Assembly (NCBI GenBank): GCA_947489325.1
Contig: CANLDA010000002.1
Location: 248,001 to 312,000, forward strand
Length of the DNA: 64,000 nucleotides
Direction: 5' to 3'
Origin: an uncultured Paracoccaceae bacterium
Lineage (GTDB): Bacteria; Pseudomonadota; Alphaproteobacteria; Rhodobacterales; Rhodobacteraceae
The notes below the pieces were generated by a model. It was not told where the DNA came from, ran no database searches, and worked only from the letters and a program-made list of their open reading frames with translations. Positions 1 to 7,772 of this stretch are shown piece after piece. Both the position numbers and the translations under genes were made by a program. Within the stretch, counting starts at the first letter, position 1; the number at the start of each line of letters is the position of its first letter.

Positions 1-844
1 CGGCATTCGCTGCGGCGTCATCCAAAAATACCAGACGTTCCACAAGGCGGCGTTCGGGTTGGTTGAATTCAACTTCGCGCGCGTCATACAGCTCTTGCAG
101 GGCAGCTTCGTCGATTTCGACCTGATCCTGCAACATATTGGGGGTCAACCAAACATAAGTTATATCGCGCGTAGCAGGCAGCATGTAATTGGCAATGTTG
201 TCGCTATAAAACGCCATCAACTGATCATCGGTCGCTGCGGGGAGCGGAGTAATCAAATCATCGGATGTAAAACGCGCCCAATCAAAGCTGCGGCGCTGCG
301 CGATGAATTCCAACAAGGTTTCGGTATAGATGTCAGAGGGGGCAACACCGCCGACGATGGCCCCTTGCAGCAACGTACGGGCAGCTTCTTCGCGCACGTC
401 GGCCTCATATTCACCTTCGCTCAGGCCAGCCTGCTCTAGCGTATAGCCATAAGCCTCGCGGTCAAAAGATCCGTCTAGCCCCTGAAAAGCCGGCGTTTCA
501 AGGATTTGTGCGCGCAACAATTCATCGCCGATGGACAGGCCAAGACGGTCGGTTTCCGCATCCAATGTTCGGGTTGTAACCAGACGGGCCAGAATGGCGC
601 GATCCACACCGAATTGTTGGGCTTGGGCAAAGCTGATGGTTTGACCGCTTTGCGCGCTGATGGCGCGAATTTCGTTTTGCAGCGCACGGGCATAAGCGTT
701 GATGTCGATGTCTTTGTCTTCGACGGATCCAACCGATTGGATGTTGCCGCCAAGGTTGGTGACCCCAAATCCGCCAAGCCCCAAAATAAGCAGACCCATG
801 AGGATCCAGACAAAAGTTCTTGAGATCGAATTGCCCTTGGACAT
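1..844 (-). CDS. ppiD: PpiD-like peptidylprolyl isomerase / SurA N-terminal chaperone, 5' part (runs off left edge)
   Basis: The frame starts at ATG 844 (MSKGNSISRTFVW) and stays open to base 1, so about 281 codons are visible and the C-terminus is missing. Residues 12-30 form one membrane anchor (WILMGLLILGLGGFGV), followed by a periplasmic SurA_N-type helical region rich in Gln/Arg/Glu (IDINAYARALQNEIRAI, then the FDREAY and LSEGEYEADVREE segments). This is the layout of PpiD-type chaperones: an inner-membrane anchor, chaperone domain and a parvulin PPIase domain that would lie beyond the window. Members help outer-membrane and periplasmic proteins fold as they leave Sec. The call rests on the anchor and N-domain only. 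Confidence 0.8.
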   Translation of the reverse strand, partial: MSKGNSISRTFVWILMGLLILGLGGFGVTNLGGNIQSVGSVEDKDIDINAYARALQNEIRAISAQSGQTISFAQAQQFGVDRAILARLVTTRTLDAETDRLGLSIGDELLRAQILETPAFQGLDGSFDREAYGYTLEQAGLSEGEYEADVREEAARTLLQGAIVGGVAPSDIYTETLLEFIAQRRSFDWARFTSDDLITPLPAATDDQLMAFYSDNIANYMLPATRDITYVWLTPNMLQDQVEIDEAALQELYDAREVEFNQPERRLVERLVFLDDAAANA

Positions 845-1002
845 AGGTCCCCCTGCGGTGCACAAAATTATCGTTCGAGATTGTCTACGATGGGTTGTTG
901 ACAGGGGCAAGGGGGCACGGGCTTTTCCCTCATTTCAAAGGGATTTTTCCCAACACAATAACGCGCATTGATATAAAAATTCTGTAACGCTGGCACTCAA
1001 GA

Positions 1003-1644
1003 TCAGGTTCTGCGTGAAAGAGACAGAACCGTTTGGCCAAGGATATATACACCCGCGCCACCAATCACGCTTGCTGCAAAGCGGTTAAGTTTCAACAACG
1101 CACCCGAATGGGACATTGCCTGACGTGCATGAGAGGCAAGCACGGCATAGGGAGTCAAGACCACAAAAAGAACAATGACCGTCAAAATGCTGAGAGCCAC
1201 CCAATTCAGCAGACCCACTGTATTGAGATCAAGAACAGTTGGTAGCAAAGCAAGATAAAAGATGATGGTCTTTGGGTTGCCAAGGGTGATTGTAAATCCT
1301 GCAAGAAAGGCCTTTGGTCCCGTGCTGTTTTGGGCCTTGTTGACGTGATTAAGTCCCGCCTCGTTCTTCCAGAACTTATACCCAAGATACAACAGATAAG
1401 CCGCGCCCAAAACTTTGATCACAAGAAAGGCACCTGCAAACACTTTGGCGATAGTTGCAAGACCGGCCACTGCTACGGTCAGATAAAAGACGTCCCCAAG
1501 CGTAATTCCTGCAAGGAAGAACAAAGAGGTGCGCAGCCCGCCGCCAAGAGATTGCCCCACGAGGGCGGCAACGCCCGGACCCGGAATAACGGCAGCAATT
1601 CCAAGGGCGACACAATAGGCAAAAAGAGGGGCCAAGATATCCAT
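1003..1644 (-). CDS. LysE/RhtB family amino-acid exporter
   Basis: A polytopic inner-membrane protein of about 213 residues from the chosen ATG at 1644 (MDILAPLFAYCVALG); the frame is open back to 1686, but LysE/RhtB proteins normally begin directly with the first membrane helix. The family signature IPGPGVAALVGQSLGGGLR follows helix 1, then helices around LAGITLGDVFYLTVAVAG, FLVIKVLGAAYLLYLGYKFW, ITLGNPKTIIFYLALLP and two more. The family exports amino acids such as lysine, homoserine or threonine by proton antiport; the substrate here cannot be read from sequence. It follows the aminotransferase gene on the same strand after about 100 bases. Confidence 0.87.
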   Translation of the reverse strand: MDILAPLFAYCVALGIAAVIPGPGVAALVGQSLGGGLRTSLFFLAGITLGDVFYLTVAVAGLATIAKVFAGAFLVIKVLGAAYLLYLGYKFWKNEAGLNHVNKAQNSTGPKAFLAGFTITLGNPKTIIFYLALLPTVLDLNTVGLLNWVALSILTVIVLFVVLTPYAVLASHARQAMSHSGALLKLNRFAASVIGGAGVYILGQTVLSLSRRT

Positions 1645-1745
1645 GATACTGTCTCGTATAGTGTTGATACTGGCGGCATGATCCATTTGTCATGCAGTGG
1701 CAAGGGGGCATCGAAATATCCCCCCAATTCCCTGGGTTTCAGATT

Positions 1746-2924
1746 CTAAGGGTGAAACGTGACAAGGCGATCAAACAAGGCTTTGATACCCGCACGATCG
1801 ACATTGGCAAAGGCGATGCGCATTTGCTGCTGCCCCATAGGATCATTTATGGGCGTGAACATGGTGCCGGGTAAGGTCAGGACATGGGCCTTTTGCACAA
1901 GCTCTCGTGCAAGTTCATTTGAAGAAATACCAAAAGGATGTTCCATATAGGCGAAATAAGCCCCGCATCCCATTAAACGCCATCCAGCATCTTGTATGGG
2001 CGCAAAATAGTCGGTGATTGCGGCGCGTCGATCCAGTATTTCGATGCGCTCTCCTGCCAGCCAATGTTCCAGATTGCGCATTCCCCAAAGGGCCGCATGT
2101 TGGCCAAGTTGATTGGGGCAGATCGTGACAGAATCCAGAAACTTTTCGGCCTCAGCCAAGCGGGCAGTGCTGGCAACCATGGTGCCGACACGATGGCCTG
2201 TCAGACGGTACGCTTTGGAAAATGAATAAAGCTGTATCAGCGTATCGTGCCAATCCGGATCAGCAAACAGATCGTGGGGCGCGCCACTGCGTGCATCAAA
2301 ATCGCGATAAGTTTCATCGACAATCAATGCCACTCCATGTTGACGCGCCAAATCAAAGAACGCGCGCACAAGATCAGCCGGGTACTCCACACCACCAGGA
2401 TTGTTGGGGGTGACAAGTACAATTGCCTTGGTGCGATCAGTGATCAGGGTTTTGGTGTGCTCTGGATCAGGCAGCAAATCCGGCCCTGTGGCCAGTGGCA
2501 CGGTACGTACACCGACCATATCTAGCCACATTTTATGATTGAAATACCAAGGGGTTGGAAGAATAACCTCATCGCCTTCACCCGTCAGGGACATGATGGC
2601 GGCGCAAAATGCCTGATTACAGCCAGAGGTAATTGCGACCTGGGTTTCGTCAATCTGTCCGCCATAGGCCGCCGACCATTGCGCGGCCACCTCTGCGCAT
2701 AATTCCGGCAGGCCCAGAACCGGGCCATAAAGATGCGCGTCAGGCACGTTCAGGGCGATATCTGCAATATGCTGACGCAATGGTTCTGGTGGCGGATCAA
2801 CCGGTGCGGCCTGACTTACATTGATCAGCGGGCGATCTGCGCTGAATTGCACCCCTTCCATCCAGCGGCGCGCCTCCATCACCGGAGGGGCAAATGTCTG
2901 GGCGGTACGGGGAAGGTTTGCCAT
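1746..2924 (-). CDS. PLP-dependent class I/II aminotransferase
   Basis: 392 residues with fold type I aminotransferase motifs: YGPVLGLPELCAEVA near the N-terminus, TSGCNQAF for cofactor binding, the VTPNNPGG substrate/PLP loop, VDETYRDF (Asp to the pyridine nitrogen) and the Schiff-base lysine in SFSKAYRLTGHRVG. Length is normal for an aspartate-type aminotransferase. It transfers an amino group between an amino acid and a 2-oxo acid in the cytoplasm; substrate not determinable. It lies in a minus-strand run (fabI, gpt, acyltransferase, this gene, LysE exporter), so export or breakdown of its amino acid by the neighbour is possible but only inferred. Confidence 0.92.
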   Translation of the reverse strand: MANLPRTAQTFAPPVMEARRWMEGVQFSADRPLINVSQAAPVDPPPEPLRQHIADIALNVPDAHLYGPVLGLPELCAEVAAQWSAAYGGQIDETQVAITSGCNQAFCAAIMSLTGEGDEVILPTPWYFNHKMWLDMVGVRTVPLATGPDLLPDPEHTKTLITDRTKAIVLVTPNNPGGVEYPADLVRAFFDLARQHGVALIVDETYRDFDARSGAPHDLFADPDWHDTLIQLYSFSKAYRLTGHRVGTMVASTARLAEAEKFLDSVTICPNQLGQHAALWGMRNLEHWLAGERIEILDRRAAITDYFAPIQDAGWRLMGCGAYFAYMEHPFGISSNELARELVQKAHVLTLPGTMFTPINDPMGQQQMRIAFANVDRAGIKALFDRLVTFHP

Positions 2925-2953
2925 GAAATCACCTTTGTGGATTGGCGGTCAGA

Positions 2954-3838
2954 TCAGATGATGCGCCGACGCATTGCTTCATATGCCGCGACGCTAGCCC
3001 AGCTGAGAAGGAATGTCATTAACGCAACCCATTCCATATGAGTTCGCGCATTCCAAAGCATGGCCGCCACCAGAAGCATTGCGGGATGGATCAGGTAAAT
3101 GCCAAAGGACTGGCGCCCCAAAGCGTCCAGTATGCGACTTTTGATTGTGATCCGAACGGCAATTTCAAACACTGCCGCCGCAATAATCAGATGCAAAAAC
3201 GGCTGAGGGTTCGCCGAAAGCAATCCTAACGCGGCAGTAAATACCAAGAAAAGCAGCATAGGTGCGGCTGAACCACGCGTTGCGATCCGCAAAAGCGCAT
3301 AAGCTGTGGGCAACAGCACATGTTTCCACTGAATATACGGAAACCCGCCATAGACACGTGTCAACCATTGATCAGATGTCAGGATCGACACTGCGGCGAT
3401 CCCACACATCACTCCAAACATCACCCAACCTGAACGACGCCCGCGTATCCGGGTGGCCAAAAACACAAAAGGCGCACAGAAAAGCACATAGGGCAGGAAC
3501 CAAAGATGTTTTGATGTGCCAACCAAGATCCATACGGGGCTTTCAAAAACAATGGCGTCGTTGAACCCCATTTGCACAATACGCAGCCCCATGAATAAGG
3601 CGCTGAATATGATCCAAGGCACAAGGATACGCGTGACCCGTTTTGCCATAAAACCAAAGAAAGACAGCCGCCCAGTGGATTGAGCGCCCAGACAGAGACT
3701 TAGGATCAGAAACAGTCCCAACGCTGTATCTGCATGTTGCGCCACGCGTTCATCGACATGACAAAATACAATGACAGCCGCGCATAAAAAACGCGCCAGT
3801 TCTGGCGCGCTTTGTCGTGTGCTGGATGCTTTTGCCAT
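2954..3838 (-). CDS. Acyltransferase-3 family membrane protein
   Basis: 294 residues, highly hydrophobic with about eight to ten membrane helices. The N-terminus PELARFLCAAVIVFCHVDE fits the acyltransferase-3 signature (R-x10-H in helix 1 being the catalytic region), and RVTRILVPWIIFSALF matches the conserved RxxRLxxPxxxW region. The C-terminal segment (LDALGRQSFGIYLIHPAMLL) contains the typical G-x2-SFGIYLIHP motif. Such enzymes O-acetylate or acylate surface sugars, peptides or lipids at the inner membrane. It is shorter than most members (about 330-380), but the conserved ends are present. Lies between gpt and an aminotransferase; no surface-polysaccharide genes are adjacent, so the substrate is unknown. 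Confidence 0.85.
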   Translation of the reverse strand: MAKASSTRQSAPELARFLCAAVIVFCHVDERVAQHADTALGLFLILSLCLGAQSTGRLSFFGFMAKRVTRILVPWIIFSALFMGLRIVQMGFNDAIVFESPVWILVGTSKHLWFLPYVLFCAPFVFLATRIRGRRSGWVMFGVMCGIAAVSILTSDQWLTRVYGGFPYIQWKHVLLPTAYALLRIATRGSAAPMLLFLVFTAALGLLSANPQPFLHLIIAAAVFEIAVRITIKSRILDALGRQSFGIYLIHPAMLLVAAMLWNARTHMEWVALMTFLLSWASVAAYEAMRRRII

Positions 3839-3849
3839 ACCCGCAGGCC

Positions 3850-4353
3850 TTAGTCAGAACCGCGATAAGGTTCGACATATTGCAAGGCCATGTCCCAAGG
3901 GAAGAAAATCCATGTGTCCTGCGAAACCTCGGTGATGAAGGTATCCACCATCGGACGGCCATTTGGCTTGGCGTAAACGGTTGCAAAATGGGCGTTTGGA
4001 TAGAGTTCGCGCACCAATTCAAGTGTTTTACCACTGTCCACCAGATCATCAATCACCAGAATGCCGGTGCCATCACCCATCAGTTTGGCGTCGGGCGCTT
4101 TCAGAACTTGCGCTTCGCCCTGTGCTTGATGGTGATAGGATTTCACGCTGACTGTGTCGACTGTACGAATGTCCAGCTCACGGCTGATAATCATTGCCGG
4201 CGCCATACCGCCCCGCGTGATGGCCACAACGGCACGCCAATTCCCATCATCGGGGCCTTGTCCATCCAAACGCCACGCAAGTGCGCGGCTGTCACGGTGA
4301 ATTTGATCCCAACTGATGTGAAATCCCTTTTCGTGGGGCAGGCGCTCGCTCAT
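3850..4353 (-). CDS. gpt: Xanthine(-guanine) phosphoribosyltransferase
   Basis: 167 residues, a type I phosphoribosyltransferase. The PRPP-binding motif is [13 protein letters not shown] (residues about 98-110), and [14 protein letters not shown] is the N-terminal PPi loop. Sequence and length match xanthine phosphoribosyltransferases of alphaproteobacteria. It salvages xanthine and guanine to XMP and GMP using PRPP. The start codon lies one base after the fabI stop on the same strand, so the two are probably cotranscribed. Confidence 0.94.
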   Translation of the reverse strand: MSERLPHEKGFHISWDQIHRDSRALAWRLDGQGPDDGNWRAVVAITRGGMAPAMIISRELDIRTVDTVSVKSYHHQAQGEAQVLKAPDAKLMGDGTGILVIDDLVDSGKTLELVRELYPNAHFATVYAKPNGRPMVDTFITEVSQDTWIFFPWDMALQYVEPYRGSD

Positions 4354-4354
4354 A

Positions 4355-5173
4355 TCACTTTTTCCCGGTTGTTACATCTATGTCGGGTGCATCCACTGCT
4401 TTCATACCAACCACATGGTATCCTGCATCTACGTGAAGGTTTTCACCGGTGACTCCGCTGCCCAAATCGCTCAGAAGATAAAGCGCAGAATTGCCCACGT
4501 CATCGATGGTGACGTTACGGCGCAGAGGAGAATTCAATTCGTTCCATTTCAGGATATAGCGGAAATCACCAATTCCGGATGCCGCAAGTGTTTTGATCGG
4601 ACCCGCGGAAATGGCGTTCACGCGTATGCCGTCTTTGCCGAGATCCTCGGCCAGATATTTCACCGATGCCTCAAGCGCGGCCTTGGCCACGCCCATGACG
4701 TTATAGTGCGGCATAACCTGTTCTGCACCGTAATAGGTGAGGGTCAGGGCAGAACCGCCATCTTTCATCAGTTTCTCGGCGCGCTGCATCACGGCCGTAA
4801 AACTGTAACAGCTCACGTCCATGGTCATCAGGAAATTTTCACGGCTTGTGTCGACGTACCGTCCACGCAATTCGTTTTTGTCCGAAAACCCAATGGCATG
4901 AACGATAAAGTCCAGTTTGCCCCATTTGGCTTCGATTTCGCCAAAGGCGGCATCAATGGAAGCAAGATCACTCACGTCGCAATCAATCAGCGTATCGACG
5001 CCCAATTGATCCGCCAATGGCAGGACACGTTTCTTGAACGCATCGCCCATGTATGAGAACGCTAATTCGGCGCCTGCGTCCGCACAGGCTTTGGCAATGC
5101 CCCATGCGATGGACTTGTCATTCGCAAGCCCCATGATCAGACCGCGTTTCCCTGCCATCAGATTGTTTGACAT
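4355..5173 (-). CDS. fabI: Enoyl-[acyl-carrier-protein] reductase (NADH)
   Basis: About 272 residues from ATG 5173 ([19 protein letters not shown]), preceded by GGAG; an in-frame GTG three codons upstream is less likely. It is the FabI branch of the SDR superfamily: the G-L-A-N-D-x-S-I-A-W-G dinucleotide motif at the N-terminus, the catalytic Tyr-x6-Tyr-x6-Lys in [20 protein letters not shown], and [14 protein letters not shown] further on. It performs the final reduction of each fatty-acid elongation cycle in the cytoplasm and is the triclosan/isoniazid-type target. Divergent from pdxH over a 114-bp gap that must hold both promoters. Confidence 0.96.
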   Translation of the reverse strand: MSNNLMAGKRGLIMGLANDKSIAWGIAKACADAGAELAFSYMGDAFKKRVLPLADQLGVDTLIDCDVSDLASIDAAFGEIEAKWGKLDFIVHAIGFSDKNELRGRYVDTSRENFLMTMDVSCYSFTAVMQRAEKLMKDGGSALTLTYYGAEQVMPHYNVMGVAKAALEASVKYLAEDLGKDGIRVNAISAGPIKTLAASGIGDFRYILKWNELNSPLRRNVTIDDVGNSALYLLSDLGSGVTGENLHVDAGYHVVGMKAVDAPDIDVTTGKK

Positions 5174-5287
5174 TCCGTCCACTCCGTACCCTTAATCCGC
5201 TTAAAGGACGTTTAGGCGATAGTGGGTGGTGCATCAAGGCCATGCGTACCCTGAACAACAAGAACATTCACCTGTTGGAGAAATAAT

Positions 5288-5893
5288 ATGACAGAGCGAA
5301 GCGGAATATTTGCAGGGGATGACCCATTTCAAATCGCCCGGGAATGGCTGGCAGAGGCGGAAGCGAGCGAAATCAATGATCCTAATGCGATTGCTTTGTC
5401 GACTGTGAACGCCGACGGATTGCCAAATGCGCGCATGGTGTTGCTGAAGGAAATCGAAGTGGACGCCTTTGTCTTTTATACCAACTATGGCAGTGCGAAA
5501 GCGCAAGAGGTTGATGCGACTGGCAAGGCTGCGTTTGTGGCGCATTGGAAGTCATTGCGGCGTCAGTTGCGTGTGCGCGGCACTGTGGTGCGTGAGGACG
5601 GAGCCCAGGCGGATGCCTATTATGCGTCGCGCTCTTTAAAGAGTCGCCTTGGCGCTTGGGCCTCAAAACAATCAGAACCACTCGCCTCGCGGGGCGCACT
5701 GATGGCAGAAGTTGCAAAGGTGACGGCCAAACATGGAACAGCCCCAACACGACCACCATTTTGGGGGGGGTATCGCATCCTTCCGGTGGAAATCGAGTTC
5801 TGGGCTGATGGGGCTTATCGATTGCACGACAGGTTTCGCTGGAGCCGTGCAACCCCTTCTGATGCATGGAAAATTATCCGCTTGAACCCCTGA
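5288..5893 (+). CDS. pdxH: Pyridoxamine 5'-phosphate oxidase
   Basis: 201 residues, start ATG 5288 preceded by TTGGAGAAATAAT. FMN- and PLP-binding signatures are clear: [48 protein letters not shown], and the closing W-x10-RLHDR...W...RLNP block at the C-terminus. It oxidises pyridoxine or pyridoxamine 5'-phosphate to PLP with O2, in the cytoplasm. Length is normal and the conserved C-terminal RLNP is intact. Monocistronic or followed after 120 bp by the cold-shock gene. Confidence 0.96.
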   Translation: MTERSGIFAGDDPFQIAREWLAEAEASEINDPNAIALSTVNADGLPNARMVLLKEIEVDAFVFYTNYGSAKAQEVDATGKAAFVAHWKSLRRQLRVRGTVVREDGAQADAYYASRSLKSRLGAWASKQSEPLASRGALMAEVAKVTAKHGTAPTRPPFWGGYRILPVEIEFWADGAYRLHDRFRWSRATPSDAWKIIRLNP

Positions 5894-6017
5894 CATTCGC
5901 GTGACGTAAGATGCAAACCCATGAAAGATCACGTATTTTAGGCTTGCCGAAGGGAATGTTTTGACGCAGAAGTATATTACTCTGGGGATGGAGTAACGTA
6001 AGGTAAAGGCGTTGAAT

Positions 6018-6548
6018 ATGGACAAGGAAACTGCCTCGCGCATCAAGGGGCAGGTCAAATGGTTCGATCCAGTAAAGGGGTTCGGATTTGTAGTTTCGGA
6101 TACGGGTGGTCCCGATATTTTGTTACACGCCAATGTGTTGCGAAATTTCGGGCAAAGTTCAGTTGTGGACGCCGCGCGTATTGAGATTTCGATTCAAGAG
6201 ACAGAACGCGGCGTGCAGGCCGTTGAAGTTTTTCACATCGAAGCACCTGTAAGCTCTGAGGCGACGACTCTGGAAGATTTCCAGGATCTCGATCTGGATG
6301 ACATTCGCAGCTCTCCCTTAGAGGCTGCACGTGTAAAGTGGTTTGACAAGGGGAAGGGATTTGGCTTTGCCAATGTGTTCGGGCGTCCCGAAGATGTGTT
6401 TGTACACATTGAGGTGTTGCGTCGCTCTGGTCTTGCAGAATTGCAGCCGGGCGAGGCATTGGCGCTGCGCGTGATCGAGGGCAAACGCGGTCGCATGGCC
6501 ACCGAAGTTTGCGCTTGGGAAACAGCGACCCAAGATCAAGAGGACTGA
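6018..6548 (+). CDS. Double cold-shock-domain protein
   Basis: About 176 residues from ATG 6018, with AAAGG eight bases upstream; a TTG two codons earlier is the other possible start. Two complete cold-shock OB folds are present: residues about 9-70 ([16 protein letters not shown], a standard RNP1-like motif) and about 103-165 ([31 protein letters not shown]). An acidic linker ([11 protein letters not shown]) joins them. Double-CSD proteins of about 180 residues are typical of Rhodobacterales and Caulobacter and act as RNA chaperones or transcription antiterminators, often in stationary phase. The stop overlaps the next start (TGATG), so DUF192 is translationally coupled. Confidence 0.92.
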   Translation: MDKETASRIKGQVKWFDPVKGFGFVVSDTGGPDILLHANVLRNFGQSSVVDAARIEISIQETERGVQAVEVFHIEAPVSSEATTLEDFQDLDLDDIRSSPLEAARVKWFDKGKGFGFANVFGRPEDVFVHIEVLRRSGLAELQPGEALALRVIEGKRGRMATEVCAWETATQDQED

Positions 6549-7021
6549 TGTTGCGGCATTTTTTGGTGAGTTTTGTGATGTGGTGTGCCATTGCATCGCA
6601 AAGTCTCGCCGAATGCCGCGACGATGCTGTCTCTTTACGAGGAGATTGGGGGCAGGCGCGCTTTCGTGTGGAAGTTGCTGCTGACGAAGACTCCCGCGCC
6701 CTTGGCTTGATGAATCGCCCGCAGATGTCGTCTGGGGCGGGGATGCTTTTTATCTATCCAACAGAACAGCCAGTAGCCTTTTGGATGAAGAATACTCTGA
6801 TTCCGCTGGATATGATATTCGTGAAAGCCAACGGTCAGGTTGCTCATATCCATCATAATGCGATTCCCTTGGATTTGACGGCGATCCCAAGCAGAACTCC
6901 TGTGCGCTATGTATTGGAAATCAATGGCGGAATGGCCGCAAACCTTGGTTTGTCTGTCGGCAGTTTGATGCAGCATCCGACGATTGATAAAAAAAATTCA
7001 CTTTGGCCCTGCAAAGAGTGA
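6548..7021 (+). CDS. DUF192 family secreted protein
   Basis: About 157 residues from ATG 6548, which overlaps the preceding stop as TGATG; the frame extends upstream but the overlap and signal peptide favour this start. Residues 1-22 are a Sec signal ([23 protein letters not shown]). The mature part has DUF192 hallmarks: VEVAADEDSRALGLMNRP, AGMLFIYP, FWMKNTLIPLDMIFV and VLEINGGMAANLGLSVG. The molecular function of DUF192 is not established; members are small beta-rich periplasmic or exported proteins. Confidence 0.9.
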   Translation: MLRHFLVSFVMWCAIASQSLAECRDDAVSLRGDWGQARFRVEVAADEDSRALGLMNRPQMSSGAGMLFIYPTEQPVAFWMKNTLIPLDMIFVKANGQVAHIHHNAIPLDLTAIPSRTPVRYVLEINGGMAANLGLSVGSLMQHPTIDKKNSLWPCKE

Positions 7022-7069
7022 TTTCGGGCTTTTCAAATCAGAACGCCGGGGTTAAGTAAGCGCCACGGT

Positions 7070-7146
7070 CGGGGCGTAGCGCAGCCTGGTAGCGCACCTG
7101 TTTTGGGTACAGGGGGTCGTGAGTTCGAATCTCGCCGCCCCGACCA
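7070..7146 (+). tRNA. tRNA-Pro (anticodon TGG)
   Basis: The acceptor arms CGGGGCG and CGCCCCG pair over seven bases, followed by A and an encoded CCA. The D arm (GCGCAGCCTGGTAGCGC), an anticodon loop TTTGGGT inside CCTGT/ACAGG, and the T arm GTGAGTTCGAATCTCGC are all present. The loop gives anticodon TGG, reading proline codons. Length 77. Confidence 0.97.
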
Positions 7147-7310
7147 TTTTCTCTCTAAGTTGAATGACGCATGGATTGATCGTCTTGGGCGCGATCAATC
7201 TGGTCGGGTTTGACCCATTATCGGCATCAAATAGAGAATCACTTTGCTCTGACAGCGCTGTATTTTGCAAAATACCCAGCACAAAGCGCATATCTTGTGT
7301 GGTGGGTGGG

Positions 7311-7334
7311 TTATCCACTAAATGTTGTGGATAA
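7311..7334. promoter_or_regulatory. Inverted pair of DnaA-box-like 9-mers
   Basis: TTATCCACT (7311-7319, one mismatch to TTATCCACA) and TGTGGATAA (7326-7334, exact reverse complement of the consensus) face each other 6 bases apart. A weaker TGTGGATGG lies at 7528-7536 next to the NrdR boxes. DnaA is known to regulate ribonucleotide reductase promoters in some bacteria; a role here is inferred from sequence only. Confidence 0.5.
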
Positions 7335-7536
7335 AATCGAGCATCTGTGAATTATTGTGAATTGTTCATAGTTTTGAGGGGCTTCGTGAGACAGGCTCAG
7401 ACATGGCCTTAACGCGCTTAACTTTTTGTTAATTTTTGGAATCGGATTTGAGGCCTTCGGACTGTTGCAAACAGGTTTGGTCAACCTCAAAAAACTAACT
7501 ATTTCTAAAAAAACACCGTTGACCGATTGTGGATGG

Positions 7537-7584
7537 ATACGTCAGATTGTGTCGTAGATCAGCAAAAGCCACAACATATAGTGG
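7537..7584. promoter_or_regulatory. Candidate tandem NrdR boxes upstream of nrdJ
   Basis: CCACAACATATAGTGG (7569-7584) matches the NrdR consensus acaCwAtATaTwgtgt at 13 of 16 positions, and ATACGTCAGATTGTGT (7537-7552) matches at 11 of 16. Their starts are 32 bp apart, the three-helical-turn spacing usual for paired NrdR boxes. The upstream box overlaps the -10 element of the best promoter candidate. NrdR represses nrd genes when dATP is high; nrdJ is the downstream gene. Confidence 0.65.
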
Positions 7585-7772
7585 CGAAGCGGTCGTAAGG
7601 GACGAAACTCCAATATGATGCCAGGCTTTGGCCATGGCTGATGTCAGCGACCGTGCGGTCGCTGCACAGAGATGTTTTGCCTGCTGCGATAGCCTTGTTG
7701 ATCGACAAGGGCCTAACGGGCCATTTGCAACCGGACACGCCAAAAGGCGGATGATTGGGACAGAGGCAGACA

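Larger units (their letters stand above)
7147..7772. other. 626-bp intergenic region upstream of nrdJ, no protein gene
   Basis: No frame here is convincing; the 88-codon minus frame crossing tRNA-Pro is a known type of tRNA shadow. The stretch holds an inverted pair of DnaA-box-like sites (7311-7334), an AT-rich segment around 7420-7445 and 7490-7515, a possible promoter (TTGACC at 7519, TCAGAT at 7542, 17-base spacer) and two NrdR-box-like sites (7537-7552, 7569-7584). It is best read as the regulatory region of nrdJ. Confidence 0.7.

Noticed and set aside
7052-7318. 88-codon minus ORF over tRNA-Pro
   Set aside because: Its C-terminal part ([20 protein letters not shown]) is the translated antisense of tRNA-Pro, a frequent false gene.
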